Origin: Amycolatopsis acidiphila
Lineage (GTDB): Bacteria > Actinomycetota > Actinomycetes > Mycobacteriales > Pseudonocardiaceae
Direction of reading: 5' to 3'
Length of the DNA: 64,000 nt
Assembly: GCF_021391495.1 (NCBI RefSeq)
Contig: NZ_CP090063.1
Span: forward strand, 3,038,001-3,102,000
In this document: positions 42,170-50,328 of the stretch, in pieces
How positions within the stretch are numbered: position 1 is the stretch's first letter
How the letters are laid out: each line of letters begins with the position of its first letter
Program-made: the position numbers and the translations under genes
Notes under the pieces: generated by a model
The model's input: the letters and a program-made list of their open reading frames with translations, nothing else
Databases searched by the model: none
Told to the model about the DNA's origin: nothing

Positions 42170-42624
42170 CGCGCCCCCGCCGGTCGGTCGGCGGGATGAT
42201 GGTCGGGGGAGCCGGGTGCGCCACCCGGCTCAGTACTGTCACCAGGTGACTGCGCGTCGCGCACGGGAAAGGGTCACTCCTTGCAAGGGTGGCTGCGGTG
42301 GCGTCCATGATAGCGGCCGGAGCGCCGGGTCGCGGACGTCGTTCCCGCTCACGGCGGTTAGGTGGCGGGTTGTGGTGCGTTGTTGTGGTGAGGCGTGGGG
42401 GTGCGGGGAGGCGTGGGCGGGGGAGCCGTGGGCGGGGTGGTGTGGGGAGGCGGTTGGCGCATTGGGGTGTGGCGGACGGGCGGTGTGGCGGGACGGGCGG
42501 CCGCGTGACGTGGCGGTTGGGGCCTGGGCGTGGGTAGCTTCGCGGCGACGATGGCGCTTCGGGACGTCTGCCAGGGGCAGCTGCGGAGGTGAGCGCTTTG
42601 TCGCCAGCGAGTTCCCGCTCCTTG
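42170..42624 (+). other. Gene-free stretch with strong G-rich segment
   Basis: I see no gene here. From about 42361 to 42500 the plus strand is full of G and T with few C, unlike the rest of the window. Runs of three to five G at 42397-42401, 42405-42408, 42415-42417, 42419-42423, 42430-42432 and 42434-42437 with short gaps could form a G-quadruplex on the plus strand. Confidence 0.5.
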
Positions 42625-43173
42625 CTACCGCTGCTAGCGCAGTTTCTGCTCGGTTGGCTAGCGCCGTTAGCGGACCGTCTGCCTCGCTGGTAACCCTAAG
42701 GCACGTTCTGCCTGCTTCGCTTGCGCCGCCAATGCGCCTTGTCGCTGCTTGGCCTAGCGTCGTTAGCCCGCTCTCTGTCTGCCTAGGTTAGCGTCGCTAG
42801 CATGCCTGATGCCTGCGTGACTAGCGTCGCTAAGGCGCCTTCTGTCAGCTTGGGCTGCCGCCGCGGGAACGCCTCTCGCTCGCTCTGTCGTCAGATGTGC
42901 ATCCGCTGCCTCGTCTACCCGCCCGTGGCGTCTGTGGTGTGGTGTTGCCGACGAGGGGTGCGATCCGTTGGCTAGCGTCGCTAGAACGCGGTCCGCTGCT
43001 CCACTAGCGGTGCTAACCCGATTGTCTTGACACCTCGCGCCCCGGCCGTCGCCGTATGGCTCGGTGGCTCGCGCCCGCCCGTCGCCGTATGGCTTGCCGT
43101 CTCGCGCCCCGCCGTCGTCCTGCGCTCGGCGGCCCACTTGGCGAACTCGCGCTCGGTTACCTAGCGCTGCTAG
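42625..43173. repeat. Tandem array of ~33-bp units with palindromic core
   Basis: Eight clear copies of the 13-bp near-palindrome CTAGCGTCGCTAG and variants start at 42625, 42658, 42754, 42788, 42821, 42972, 43004 and 43161. Weaker copies fit the gaps at 42687, 42720 and 42855, and CTCGCGCCC units at 43034, 43068 and 43101. Starts are mostly 29-34 bp apart, near three helix turns. Between the cores, TCTG and GCTTGG recur, so the whole ~33-bp unit was probably amplified. The last copy overlaps the TetR promoter. Confidence 0.8.
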
Positions 43174-43176
43174 TCT
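43161..43176. promoter_or_regulatory. Operator/promoter of the TetR gene
   Basis: The palindrome CTAGCGCTGCTAG (43161-43173) overlaps the -10 box TAGTCT (43171-43176), 6 nt before the GTG. A protein bound here would block transcription, so self-repression by the TetR protein is likely. Confidence 0.6.
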
Positions 43177-43182
43177 CGGTTC

Positions 43183-43755
43183 GTGTCGGTACAGGAGCGC
43201 CGGGAGCGGGAACGCGCCGAGCGGCAGGAGTTGATCATTCGCGTCGCGCGTGAGCTCGCGGAAAGTGAAGGCTGGGAAGCGGTCACCACCCGGCGTCTCG
43301 CCGAGCGGATCGAGTACAGCCAGCCTGTCCTCTACAGCCACTTCAAGGGCAAGGACGAAATCGTCGAAGCCGTGGCGCTGCAAGGGTTCGTCGAGCTGGC
43401 GACTGCCATGCACGACGCGCGCGCCGGCGCGACGAACGAGCGAGATGCCCTTTCGGTCGTGCTGCACGCGTACGTGCGCTTCGCCGAAGAGAACCCCGTG
43501 CTCTACGACGCGATGTTCGCGCGGGCCACGAACCTGCCCTTCGGCCGTGCCCAGGCGCCTGCCCCGCTGCGGGTCGCGTTCCGCGAACTCGTCGCCGTGT
43601 TCGAGCCGCTCGCTGGCGAGCGGGATGTCGAGACCTTCACCGAGGTCGGCTGGAGCGCCGTGCATGGCCTGATCGCCCTCGACCGCGACCGCCGCCTGCG
43701 GCCGCGCCGTCAGGGTGAGCGGCTGGAGCTGCTTGTCGGGCAGCTGCTGGGCTGA
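43183..43755 (+). CDS. TetR-family regulator behind the palindrome array
   Basis: A 190-residue TetR regulator: HTH AVTTRRLAERIEYSQPVLYSHFKGKDEIVEAVALQGF, C-terminal WHG-type domain with VGWSAVHGLIALDRDRRLRP. The GTG at 43183 is leaderless behind TAGTCT. No structural target gene is adjacent: upstream is the palindrome array, downstream a convergent gene. The array offers many sites for this protein. The 3' end of the gene (the last ~30 bp with the stop) is repeated three more times downstream. The ligand is unknown. Confidence 0.88.
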   Translation: MSVQERRERERAERQELIIRVARELAESEGWEAVTTRRLAERIEYSQPVLYSHFKGKDEIVEAVALQGFVELATAMHDARAGATNERDALSVVLHAYVRFAEENPVLYDAMFARATNLPFGRAQAPAPLRVAFRELVAVFEPLAGERDVETFTEVGWSAVHGLIALDRDRRLRPRRQGERLELLVGQLLG

Positions 43756-44005
43756 CCGTGCGGCAGGGCGAGTGGGCTGGGGCTGCTTGTCGGGCAGCTG
43801 CTGGGCTGACCTCGCAGGTCTCGGCCACCAGCGCGGGCTGCTGAAGCTTGTCGGTCGGCTGCTGGGCTGACCGTTCCGATCGCGGGCCGCCAGCCCAGGC
43901 TGCTGGCCCTGCTCGTCGATCAGCTGCTGACCTGACCACACCAGCCCCAGCCCACCAGCCCGGGCTGCTCGCTCAGCCCCAGCCCACCAGCCCCGGGCTC
44001 GTCGC
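43728..44005. repeat. Repeated gene ends between convergent TetR and DinB-like genes
   Basis: The final bases of the TetR gene (GCTGCTTGTCGGGCAGCTGC and following GCTGACC) recur with copy ends at 43757, 43811, 43872 and 43937, period 54-65 bp. From about 43940 a second repeat, CCCAGCCCACCAGCCC with GCTCAG, 33 bp apart, copies the end of the convergent gene. Both suggest stepwise duplication of 3' ends. Confidence 0.7.
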
Positions 44006-44587
44006 TCAGCTCCGGGCGCGGCCGCCCGGATCCCGGCCCACCAGGGCGAGCAGCCGGTCGGGCGCGGAAGCGCTTTCCGGCACCGGCACCGGCGGTGCGA
44101 ACAGCCCGATGCCCTGCCACGCCTGGACCTGCGGGCCCATCGTCGTCAACAGCGCCTCGGCCACGTCGTCGGCCATCGGCTGCTCCGCGCCGATCCCGGT
44201 CGCCAGGTCCCAGGCGTGCACCGCGAAGTCGAGCGTCATCTGCCAGCCGTAGTCGGCGGCGTCCGCCTCGCCGTAGGACAGGTGCACCTGCCTGTCCGTC
44301 GCGCCCGGCGCCGTCCACGACTCCCTGGCCGCGGCGGACGCCTTCTCCCACACGCCGACCGGGTCGTCGCCCAGCACGTCGCCGTCGTAGCGGTCGCCGA
44401 CCTCCTCGATCGTCTCGCCCGCGAGCAGGTGCGGCACCCACAGCTGCTCGGACACGAGGTGGTTGACCAGATCTCGCACGGACCACTCCGTGCACGGCGT
44501 CGGCGCGTCCCACTGCTCGCCGCCGACCCGGTGCACCGTCCGGTCGAACTCGCGCAGCGCTTCGCCATGTGCGTCGAGCAGGTTCAT
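44006..44587 (-). CDS. TIGR03086-type DinB/mycothiol maleylpyruvate isomerase-like protein
   Basis: A 193-residue four-helix-bundle protein of the MDMPI/DinB group: AHGEALREFDRTVHRVGGEQWDAPTPCTEWSVRDLVNHLVSEQLW is the classical N-terminus, with a metal-ligand histidine in VNHLV, and VHAWDLATGIG gives another histidine. Such proteins use mycothiol or bind metal. It overlaps acnR as ATGA, so it is read together with the aconitase regulator. The reaction is unknown. Confidence 0.85.
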   Translation of the reverse strand: MNLLDAHGEALREFDRTVHRVGGEQWDAPTPCTEWSVRDLVNHLVSEQLWVPHLLAGETIEEVGDRYDGDVLGDDPVGVWEKASAAARESWTAPGATDRQVHLSYGEADAADYGWQMTLDFAVHAWDLATGIGAEQPMADDVAEALLTTMGPQVQAWQGIGLFAPPVPVPESASAPDRLLALVGRDPGGRARS

Positions 44588-45177
44588 GACTCCAATGAAG
44601 CACGAACGCGATGCCGCCGCACGCTTTCTTCGACGAGATCGAGCACCGGCCCCAGATCATCGGCCGGCAGCCCCATCGCCAGGTGCGACACGAGCCCCTC
44701 GAGCACCAGCTCCAGATACGACGTGAGCACGTCCACGTCCACGTCGTCACGCAGGTTGCCGACCTCCCGCTGACGCAGCAGCCGCTGCCGGGTCGCCAGC
44801 GTCAGCTGCTGCGAGCGTTCCGCCCACCGGCCACGGAACTCCGGGTCGGTGCGGAGCCTGCGCGAGACCTCGAGCCGCGTGCCGAGCCAGTCCGCCGGAT
44901 GCTCGCCGCCGCCCGCGAGCAGGTCGCGCATCACCTGCACGAGACCCTGGGCGGCGACGACGTCCGCCATCCGCGCGGCGTCCTCCTCCGCGAGGGCGAG
45001 GAACAAGGACTCCTTGTCCCGGAAATGATGGAAGATCGCGCCACGCGACAGCCCGGTCGCTTCCTCCAGCCGCCGGACCGTGGCACCCTCGTACCCGTAC
45101 CGGGCGAAGCAGACGCGTGAGCCGTCGAGGATCTGGCGCCGTCGCGCGTCGAGGTGATCCTGACTGACCCGTGGCAT
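44584..45177 (-). CDS. acnR: Aconitase repressor AcnR (TetR family)
   Basis: A 197-residue TetR regulator matching AcnR of corynebacteria and Rv1474c in its whole N-terminus: VSQDHLDARRRQILDGSRVCF and ATVRRLEEATGLSRGAIFHHFRDKESLFLALAEEDAARM. In C. glutamicum AcnR represses acn, with citrate as co-effector. In mycobacteria acnR stands next to acn; here acnA is 9.3 kb away (54506-57316). AcnR-like boxes are seen before both genes. AGGA lies 7 nt before the ATG. It overlaps the DinB-like gene downstream. Confidence 0.88.
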   Translation of the reverse strand: MPRVSQDHLDARRRQILDGSRVCFARYGYEGATVRRLEEATGLSRGAIFHHFRDKESLFLALAEEDAARMADVVAAQGLVQVMRDLLAGGGEHPADWLGTRLEVSRRLRTDPEFRGRWAERSQQLTLATRQRLLRQREVGNLRDDVDVDVLTSYLELVLEGLVSHLAMGLPADDLGPVLDLVEESVRRHRVRASLES

Positions 45178-45214
45178 CCCCTGATCCTGTCACCCGGGGT
45201 AGTTCTTACGCAAT

Positions 45215-45230
45215 CCGTACGTACGTACTG
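45215..45230. promoter_or_regulatory. AcnR-type operator upstream of acnR
   Basis: CCGTACGTACGTACTG matches the C. glutamicum AcnR motif CAGNACnnncGTACTG in all fixed positions but one, and contains the 12-bp palindrome GTACGTACGTAC (45217-45228). It lies 38 bp before the acnR start, fitting self-regulation. Confidence 0.6.
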
Positions 45231-45270
45231 TGGCTGGGTTCCGGGACCTGAAATTGTCGTACCTCCCGTG

Positions 45271-45276
45271 TAGCGT
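45271..45276 (+). promoter_or_regulatory. -10 element of the ergothioneine operon
   Basis: TAGCGT fits TAnnnT, 38 nt before the egtA ATG, with GGGAGAGG as ribosome site. No good -35 is visible. Confidence 0.45.
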
Positions 45277-45314
45277 CCAAAAACAGGTGCTCCTCCTGAT
45301 GGGAGAGGTGTGAC

Positions 45315-46568
45315 ATGACAGCGGTTCGCCACGTCGCCGGGCAAGCCGGAAACGCGCGGGGAGTGGCCAGGAAGGTCATTTCCGACCGCGCGGCCGGCGA
45401 AGCCTACGTAGCGTCGGTGTGCTTCAAGCACGGGCCACCCCGCCTCCTTGGCGTGGAGGTGGAGTACACCGTGCACTACGCCGACGACCCCCGAAGACCT
45501 CTGAAAGCCGAAGATCTGGCCCGTGCGCTCGGCCCGCACGCCCCGCGCACCCTCGTTCCCGCAAGCCCCGCAACACCACTGCCCGCCGGCTCCCCGCTGA
45601 CCCTCGAGCCGGGCGGCCAGGTGGAGATCTCCGCGCTGCCGCAGGAATCCCTGCGTGAGCTCGAGCGCGTGGTCTCCGCCGATCTGGCCTATCTGACCGA
45701 TCTCCTCGCCCGCGCCGGGTTCGCCCTCGGCGAAACGGGCATCGATCCCCACCGCCCGCCCGCCCGGCTGCTGACCACGCAGCGTTACGCCACCATGGAA
45801 CGCCGGTTCGCGCCGATGGGGCCCGGCGGGATCACGATGATGTGCAGTACGGCGGGGCTGCAGGTCTGCGTGGACAGCGGGGAACGGGAGGGGCTTGCGC
45901 AGCGGTGGGCGGCCGTGCACGCCCTCGGCCCGCCGTTGCTCGCCACGTTCGCCAACTCGCGGCGGCATGCCGGCCGGGACACCGGGCTCGCCTCGGCCCG
46001 CTGGCGCGCGGTGCTCGACACCGAGCACGCGCGCACCTTCGCCGGCACGGCGTGCGCCGACCCGCCCGCGGAGTGGGCGAGCCGGATCATGGACACGCCG
46101 TTGATGCTGCTCCGCCGGGAGGACGGCCCGTGGGACGCGCCGGCCGGGCTGACCTTCGCGGACTGGGTGGCCCGCCGCGGCGAGGCCGGGCTGCTCGGCC
46201 CGCCGACCGAGGCGGACCTGGCCTACCACCTCACCACGATGTTCACGCCGGTGCGGCCGCACGGCTACCTCGAGGTGCGCTACCTCGATGCCCAGCCGGT
46301 GAGCCGCTGGCTGCACCCCGTGGCGCTGCTCAATGCGCTGCTGGCAAGTCCGTCCACAGTGGACGAAGTACTGGCCGTGTGCGAGCCCCTCCTCGGCGCG
46401 TGGGAGCGTGCCGCGGACGCCGGGCTCGAGGACCAGGACATCGCCGCGGTGGCCGGAAAAGTGGCGGACCTGGGCTGTGCCGCACTGCCGGCCACGGGCC
46501 TGCCGGGCAACAAGATCGACGAGATCAGCGAAGGCGTGCAGCGTCTGGTGCACGCCGGGAGGGGATGA
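45315..46568 (+). CDS. egtA: Glutamate-cysteine ligase EgtA
   Basis: Joins glutamate and cysteine for ergothioneine synthesis. The 417-residue product has the GCS2-type core: GVEVEYTVHY near residue 46 with acidic metal ligands, LEPGGQVEISALPQESL, and TMMCSTAGLQVCVD. These match actinobacterial EgtA. First gene of the egtABCD operon; its stop overlaps egtB (ATGA). Confidence 0.93.
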   Translation: MTAVRHVAGQAGNARGVARKVISDRAAGEAYVASVCFKHGPPRLLGVEVEYTVHYADDPRRPLKAEDLARALGPHAPRTLVPASPATPLPAGSPLTLEPGGQVEISALPQESLRELERVVSADLAYLTDLLARAGFALGETGIDPHRPPARLLTTQRYATMERRFAPMGPGGITMMCSTAGLQVCVDSGEREGLAQRWAAVHALGPPLLATFANSRRHAGRDTGLASARWRAVLDTEHARTFAGTACADPPAEWASRIMDTPLMLLRREDGPWDAPAGLTFADWVARRGEAGLLGPPTEADLAYHLTTMFTPVRPHGYLEVRYLDAQPVSRWLHPVALLNALLASPSTVDEVLAVCEPLLGAWERAADAGLEDQDIAAVAGKVADLGCAALPATGLPGNKIDEISEGVQRLVHAGRG

Positions 46569-47920
46569 TCGACGTGACGGATTTCCTGACCGAGGCGCCG
46601 AGCGCCTTCCGCGAGAAGACCGGCGAGCAGCTGCGCGAGCACGCGGCGCAGGCGCTGACGAGGGCGCGGCGGCGCAGCACCACGCTCACGGATGCGGTGG
46701 CCGACGAGGACCTGGTGCGCCAGCACTCCAAGCTCATGTCGCCGCTGGTGTGGGACCTCGCCCACATCGGCAGCCAGGAGGAGCTGTGGCTGGTGCGGGA
46801 CGTGGGCGGCCGCGAGCCGCTGCGCCCGGACATCGACGACCTGTACGACGCGTTCCGGCACCCGCGCGCCGACCGGCCGTCGCTGCCGTTGCTCGGCCCG
46901 GCCGAGGCCCGCAGGTACGTGGGCGAGGTGCGGGCCAAGGCGTTCGAGGTACTGGAGCGGGCGCCGCTGGAGGGCAGCCGGCTCACCGAGGCCGCCTTCG
47001 CGTTCGGCATGATCACCCAGCACGAGCAGCAGCACGACGAGACGATGCTGGCCACTCACCAGCTGCGCAAGGGCGAGCCCGCGCTGCACGCCCCCGCACC
47101 GCCGGGCGCCCGCAGCGGCCCGCTGCCCGCGGAGGTCCTGGTGCCGGCCGGGTCGTTCCTGATGGGCACGAGCGTCGAGCCGTGGGCGCTGGACAACGAG
47201 CGCCCGGCGCACGAGGTCGGCGTCGGCGCGTTCTTCATCGACACCACGCCGGTCACCAACGGCGCGTACACCGAGTTCCTGGAGTCCGGCGGCTACGACC
47301 AGCGGCGGTGGTGGAGCGACGCGGGCTGGGAGTACCGCACGGCGCACGACATCGGCGCGCCCCGGTTCTGGCGCCGCGAGGCGGACGGCTGGTGGCGCAC
47401 GCGGTTCGGCGTCGACGAGCGGGTGCCCGCGGAGCAGCCCGTCGTGCACGTGTCGTTCCACGAGGCCGAGGCGTACGCGGCGTGGGCGGGCAAGCGGCTG
47501 CCCACCGAGCGGGAATGGGAGAAGGCCGCCCGGTTCGACCCGGCCACCGGCCGGTCCCGCCGGTACCCGTGGGGCGACGAGGAGCCGACCGCCGAGCACG
47601 CGAACCTCGGGCAGGCGCACCTGAGTCCGGCCGCGGCCGGGGCGTACCCGGCGGGCGCGTCGGCGCTGGGCGTGCACCAGCTGATCGGCGACGTGTGGGA
47701 GTGGACCAGCAGCGACTTCCACGGCTACCCGGGCTTCGTCGCGTTCCCGTACAGGGAGTACTCCGAGGTGTTCTTCGGCCCCGAGTACAAGGTCCTGCGC
47801 GGCGGTTCGTTCGGCACCGACGCGGCGGCGGTCCGCGGCACGTTCCGCAACTGGGACTACCCGATCCGGCGGCAGATCTTCGCCGGCTTCCGCTGCGCCA
47901 GGGACGCCTCCGGTGTGTAG
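46565..47920 (+). CDS. egtB: Ergothioneine sulfoxide synthase EgtB
   Basis: Iron enzyme that couples gamma-glutamyl-cysteine to trimethyl-histidine with oxygen. The 451 residues comprise an N-terminal DinB-like helical domain with the iron ligands His67 (DLAHIGSQEE) and His153 and His157 (QHEQQHDE), and a C-terminal formylglycine-generating-enzyme fold (about 185-450, PVTNGAYTEFLESGG ... KRLPTEREWEKAAR ... VWEWTSSDF ... VLRGGSFGT). All three iron histidines are kept. ATG 46565 overlaps the egtA stop; it overlaps egtC by 8 bp. Confidence 0.95.
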   Translation: MIDVTDFLTEAPSAFREKTGEQLREHAAQALTRARRRSTTLTDAVADEDLVRQHSKLMSPLVWDLAHIGSQEELWLVRDVGGREPLRPDIDDLYDAFRHPRADRPSLPLLGPAEARRYVGEVRAKAFEVLERAPLEGSRLTEAAFAFGMITQHEQQHDETMLATHQLRKGEPALHAPAPPGARSGPLPAEVLVPAGSFLMGTSVEPWALDNERPAHEVGVGAFFIDTTPVTNGAYTEFLESGGYDQRRWWSDAGWEYRTAHDIGAPRFWRREADGWWRTRFGVDERVPAEQPVVHVSFHEAEAYAAWAGKRLPTEREWEKAARFDPATGRSRRYPWGDEEPTAEHANLGQAHLSPAAAGAYPAGASALGVHQLIGDVWEWTSSDFHGYPGFVAFPYREYSEVFFGPEYKVLRGGSFGTDAAAVRGTFRNWDYPIRRQIFAGFRCARDASGV

Positions 47921-48671
47921 GCACCTGGCCTACCTGGGCCCGCCGGCCGCCCCGGCCGAGCTGGTGTTCGGCGCGCCGCATTCGCTGCTGCACCAGTCCT
48001 ACGCGCCGGCGGACATGCGGGGCGGCGGCACCGTGAACGCCGACGGCTTCGGGCTCGCCTGGTACACCGACGGCGCCCCGGTCCGCTACCGCCGCGCGAG
48101 TCCGGTGTGGACGGACCACGACGCGCCCGTGCTGGCCGGGTCCGTGCGGTCCGGGGCGTTCGTCGCGGCGGTGCGCAACGGCACCGTCGGCATGCCGGTG
48201 ACCGAGACCGCGGTCGCGCCGTTCGTCGACGGGCCGTGGTCGTTCAGCCACAACGGGATGGTGACCGGCTGGCCCGGCTCGCTGGCCACGCTCGCCGGGA
48301 AGCTGCCGGTCACCGACCTGCTCACGCTCGAGGCGCCCACCGACTCGGCCGTGCTGTGGGCGTTGCTGCTGGAGCGGCTGCGGGCGGGGGAGGACCCACT
48401 CGGCGCGGTGGCCGGGCTGATCGCGGAGGTCGAGTCCGCCGCCCCCGGCTCGCGGCTGAACTTCCTGCTCACCGACGGCCAAACCCTGGTGGCCACCGCC
48501 TGGACGCACGCGCTGTCGGTCCGCCAGGGCGAGGGGGCCGTCGTGGTCGCCTCCGAGCCCACCGACCCGGCACCGGGCTGGGTCCCGGTGCCGGAAGGAC
48601 ACGCCGTCCTCGCGCGGCACGGCGGTGCCGAACTCGTTCCCCTCGATGCTGATCGGAGTGCCCTCTCATGA
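47913..48671 (+). CDS. egtC: Amidohydrolase EgtC
   Basis: Removes the gamma-glutamyl group from the EgtB product. The 252-residue product is a class II glutamine amidotransferase-fold (Ntn) hydrolase: Cys2 becomes the N-terminal nucleophile after removal of Met (MCRHLAYLG), GGTVNADGFGLAWYTD binds the substrate, and WSFSHNGMVTG is the family strand. GTG start inside the end of egtB; the stop overlaps egtD (ATGA). Confidence 0.95.
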   Translation: MCRHLAYLGPPAAPAELVFGAPHSLLHQSYAPADMRGGGTVNADGFGLAWYTDGAPVRYRRASPVWTDHDAPVLAGSVRSGAFVAAVRNGTVGMPVTETAVAPFVDGPWSFSHNGMVTGWPGSLATLAGKLPVTDLLTLEAPTDSAVLWALLLERLRAGEDPLGAVAGLIAEVESAAPGSRLNFLLTDGQTLVATAWTHALSVRQGEGAVVVASEPTDPAPGWVPVPEGHAVLARHGGAELVPLDADRSALS

Positions 48672-49657
48672 CCGAGCCCGAGCTCGACGTGCACAGCGAA
48701 CCGGGAGCCCTGGCCGAAGCGCTGCGCACGGACGTCCGGTCCGGCTTCTCGGCAACGCAGAAGTGGTTGCCCGCGAAGTGGTTCTACGACGCCCGCGGCA
48801 GCGAGTTGTTCGAGGAGATCACGGCGCTGCCCGAGTACTACCCGACCCGCGCCGAACGGGAGACCCTCGCCCGCGAGGCGGCCGAGATCGCCCGCGTGAC
48901 CGGGGCGCGGACCCTGGTCGAGCTGGGCTCGGGGTCGAGCGAGAAGACGCGCCTGTTGCTCGACGGGCTGCGCGCGCACGGCACGCTGCAGACCTTCGTG
49001 CCGCTGGACGTGTCCGCCTCCGCGCTCGCGGACGCGGTCGCGGCGATCCGCGCGGACTACCCGGGGCTGGAGGTGCGCGGGGTCGTCGGCGACTTCACCG
49101 AGCACCTCGGCCTGCTGCCCGGCGAGCCGCCGCGGATCGTGGCCTTCCTCGGCGGCACGATCGGCAACCTCCTGCCCGCCGACCGGCTCAAGTTCCTGCG
49201 CTCGGTGCGCGACGTGCTCACCGAGGGGGAGTGGCTGCTGCTGGGCACCGACCTGGTGAAGGACCCCGAGACGCTGGTGCGCGCCTACGACGATGCGGCC
49301 GGGGTCACCGCGCAGTTCGACCTGAACATGCTGCGCGTGGTCAACGAGCTGCTCGGTGCCGACTTCGACCTGGACCGGTTCACACACGAGTCGTACTGGG
49401 ACGCCGCGAACGAGTGGATCGAGATGCGGCTGCGGGCCCGCGAGGACGTGACCGTGCGGATCCCCGGCGCCGGCATGACGGTGCACTTCGCCGAGGGCGA
49501 GTACATCCGCACGGAGATCTCGGCGAAGTTCCGGGCGGCCGGGGTGGCGGCCGAGCTCGCCGAGAGCGGGTTCGCGGTGCAGCGGTGGTGGACCGACGCC
49601 CAGAACCGCTTCGGGGTGTCCCTCGCCGAGGCAGTGCGGGACGAAATGATCGAATAG
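48668..49657 (+). CDS. egtD: Histidine N-alpha-methyltransferase EgtD
   Basis: Trimethylates histidine to hercynine, the first intermediate. The 329-residue product has KWFYDARGSELFEEITALPEYYPTRAERETL, the SAM motif LVELGSGSSEKTRLLLDGL, and IVAFLGGTIGNLLPADRLKFLRSVRDVL; all are typical of EgtD. Last of the tightly overlapping egtABCD genes. The PLP lyase egtE, present in mycobacteria just after egtD, is missing here; a deazaflavin-type gene follows 4 bp downstream. Confidence 0.96.
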   Translation: MTEPELDVHSEPGALAEALRTDVRSGFSATQKWLPAKWFYDARGSELFEEITALPEYYPTRAERETLAREAAEIARVTGARTLVELGSGSSEKTRLLLDGLRAHGTLQTFVPLDVSASALADAVAAIRADYPGLEVRGVVGDFTEHLGLLPGEPPRIVAFLGGTIGNLLPADRLKFLRSVRDVLTEGEWLLLGTDLVKDPETLVRAYDDAAGVTAQFDLNMLRVVNELLGADFDLDRFTHESYWDAANEWIEMRLRAREDVTVRIPGAGMTVHFAEGEYIRTEISAKFRAAGVAAELAESGFAVQRWWTDAQNRFGVSLAEAVRDEMIE

Positions 49658-49661
49658 GACT

Positions 49662-50129
49662 GTGCAACCGCTGACTCGCCTCGGCCGCTGGCTGGCCTCC
49701 CAACGATGGTTCATGCGCACGGCGAAGGCCGTGCCCTGGATCGACAAGCGGCTCCACCGGGTCTCGGGCGGGCGGTTGTCGCTGCTGGGCATGGCCGGGC
49801 TGCCCTCGATGCGGCTGACGACCGTCGGGCGCAAGAGCGGGCAGCCGCGCACGGTGAACCTGCTGTACTTCCCCCACGGCGACGAGTTCGTGCTGATCGG
49901 CTCGAACTGGGGCCGCCCGCGCGACCCGGACTGGGCGCGCAACCTGCGTGCCCAGCCCAAGGCGGTGGTCGACGTGCGACGGCAGGAGGTGCCGGTGCTG
50001 GCGGCCGAGGTGACGGGGGAGCGGTACCCGGCGCTGTGGCAGGAGGTGCTGGACTTCTGGCCCGGCTACGGAATGGAACAGGCCGCGGCCGGGCGGGAGC
50101 TCCCGCTGTTCGTCCTCACCCGGCGCTGA
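49662..50129 (+). CDS. Deazaflavin (F420)-dependent nitroreductase family protein
   Basis: A 155-residue split-barrel protein of the Ddn/nitroreductase F420 family: MRLTTVGRKSGQPRTVNLLYFPHGDEFVLIGSNWGRPRDPDWARNLRAQPKAVVDV covers the whole cofactor-binding pattern. Members reduce quinones, nitro compounds or unsaturated substrates with F420H2. It starts 4 bp after egtD and so belongs to the ergothioneine transcript, though no chemical link is known. GTG start. Confidence 0.88.
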   Translation: MQPLTRLGRWLASQRWFMRTAKAVPWIDKRLHRVSGGRLSLLGMAGLPSMRLTTVGRKSGQPRTVNLLYFPHGDEFVLIGSNWGRPRDPDWARNLRAQPKAVVDVRRQEVPVLAAEVTGERYPALWQEVLDFWPGYGMEQAAAGRELPLFVLTRR

Positions 50130-50243
50130 CCGTGGCGGGCGGCCGGGGCCCGCTGGAAGGCCCCGGCAGCCGCGGCGCGTCCCCTAAATCCGATTTGAGC
50201 CGTATGCGAGTAACTGTGCGTGAACACTCGCTGAACCTCTCCG

Positions 50244-50266
50244 TCAGGCCCTTCGGCGCGGCCTGA
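50244..50266 (+). terminator. Stem-loop between the egt genes and efeO
   Basis: TCAGGCC (50244-50250) pairs with GGCCTGA (50260-50266) over 9 nt; outer bases GAAC and GTTC can extend it. No T tract. A terminator of the egt transcript is possible. Confidence 0.35.
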
Positions 50267-50328
50267 AGTTCACCTCCGCCGCTTACGCTCCGCTCGCAAT
50301 CTTCATCCGTTCGAGCGATAGGAGCACG

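Noticed and set aside
42625..43173. CRISPR array
   Set aside because: The repeat is only 13 bp and degenerate, the spaces between copies resemble each other, and there are no cas genes.
50130..50328. IdeR/DtxR iron box before efeO
   Set aside because: No TTAGG-type 19-bp palindrome could be found; only a GC-rich stem-loop is present.
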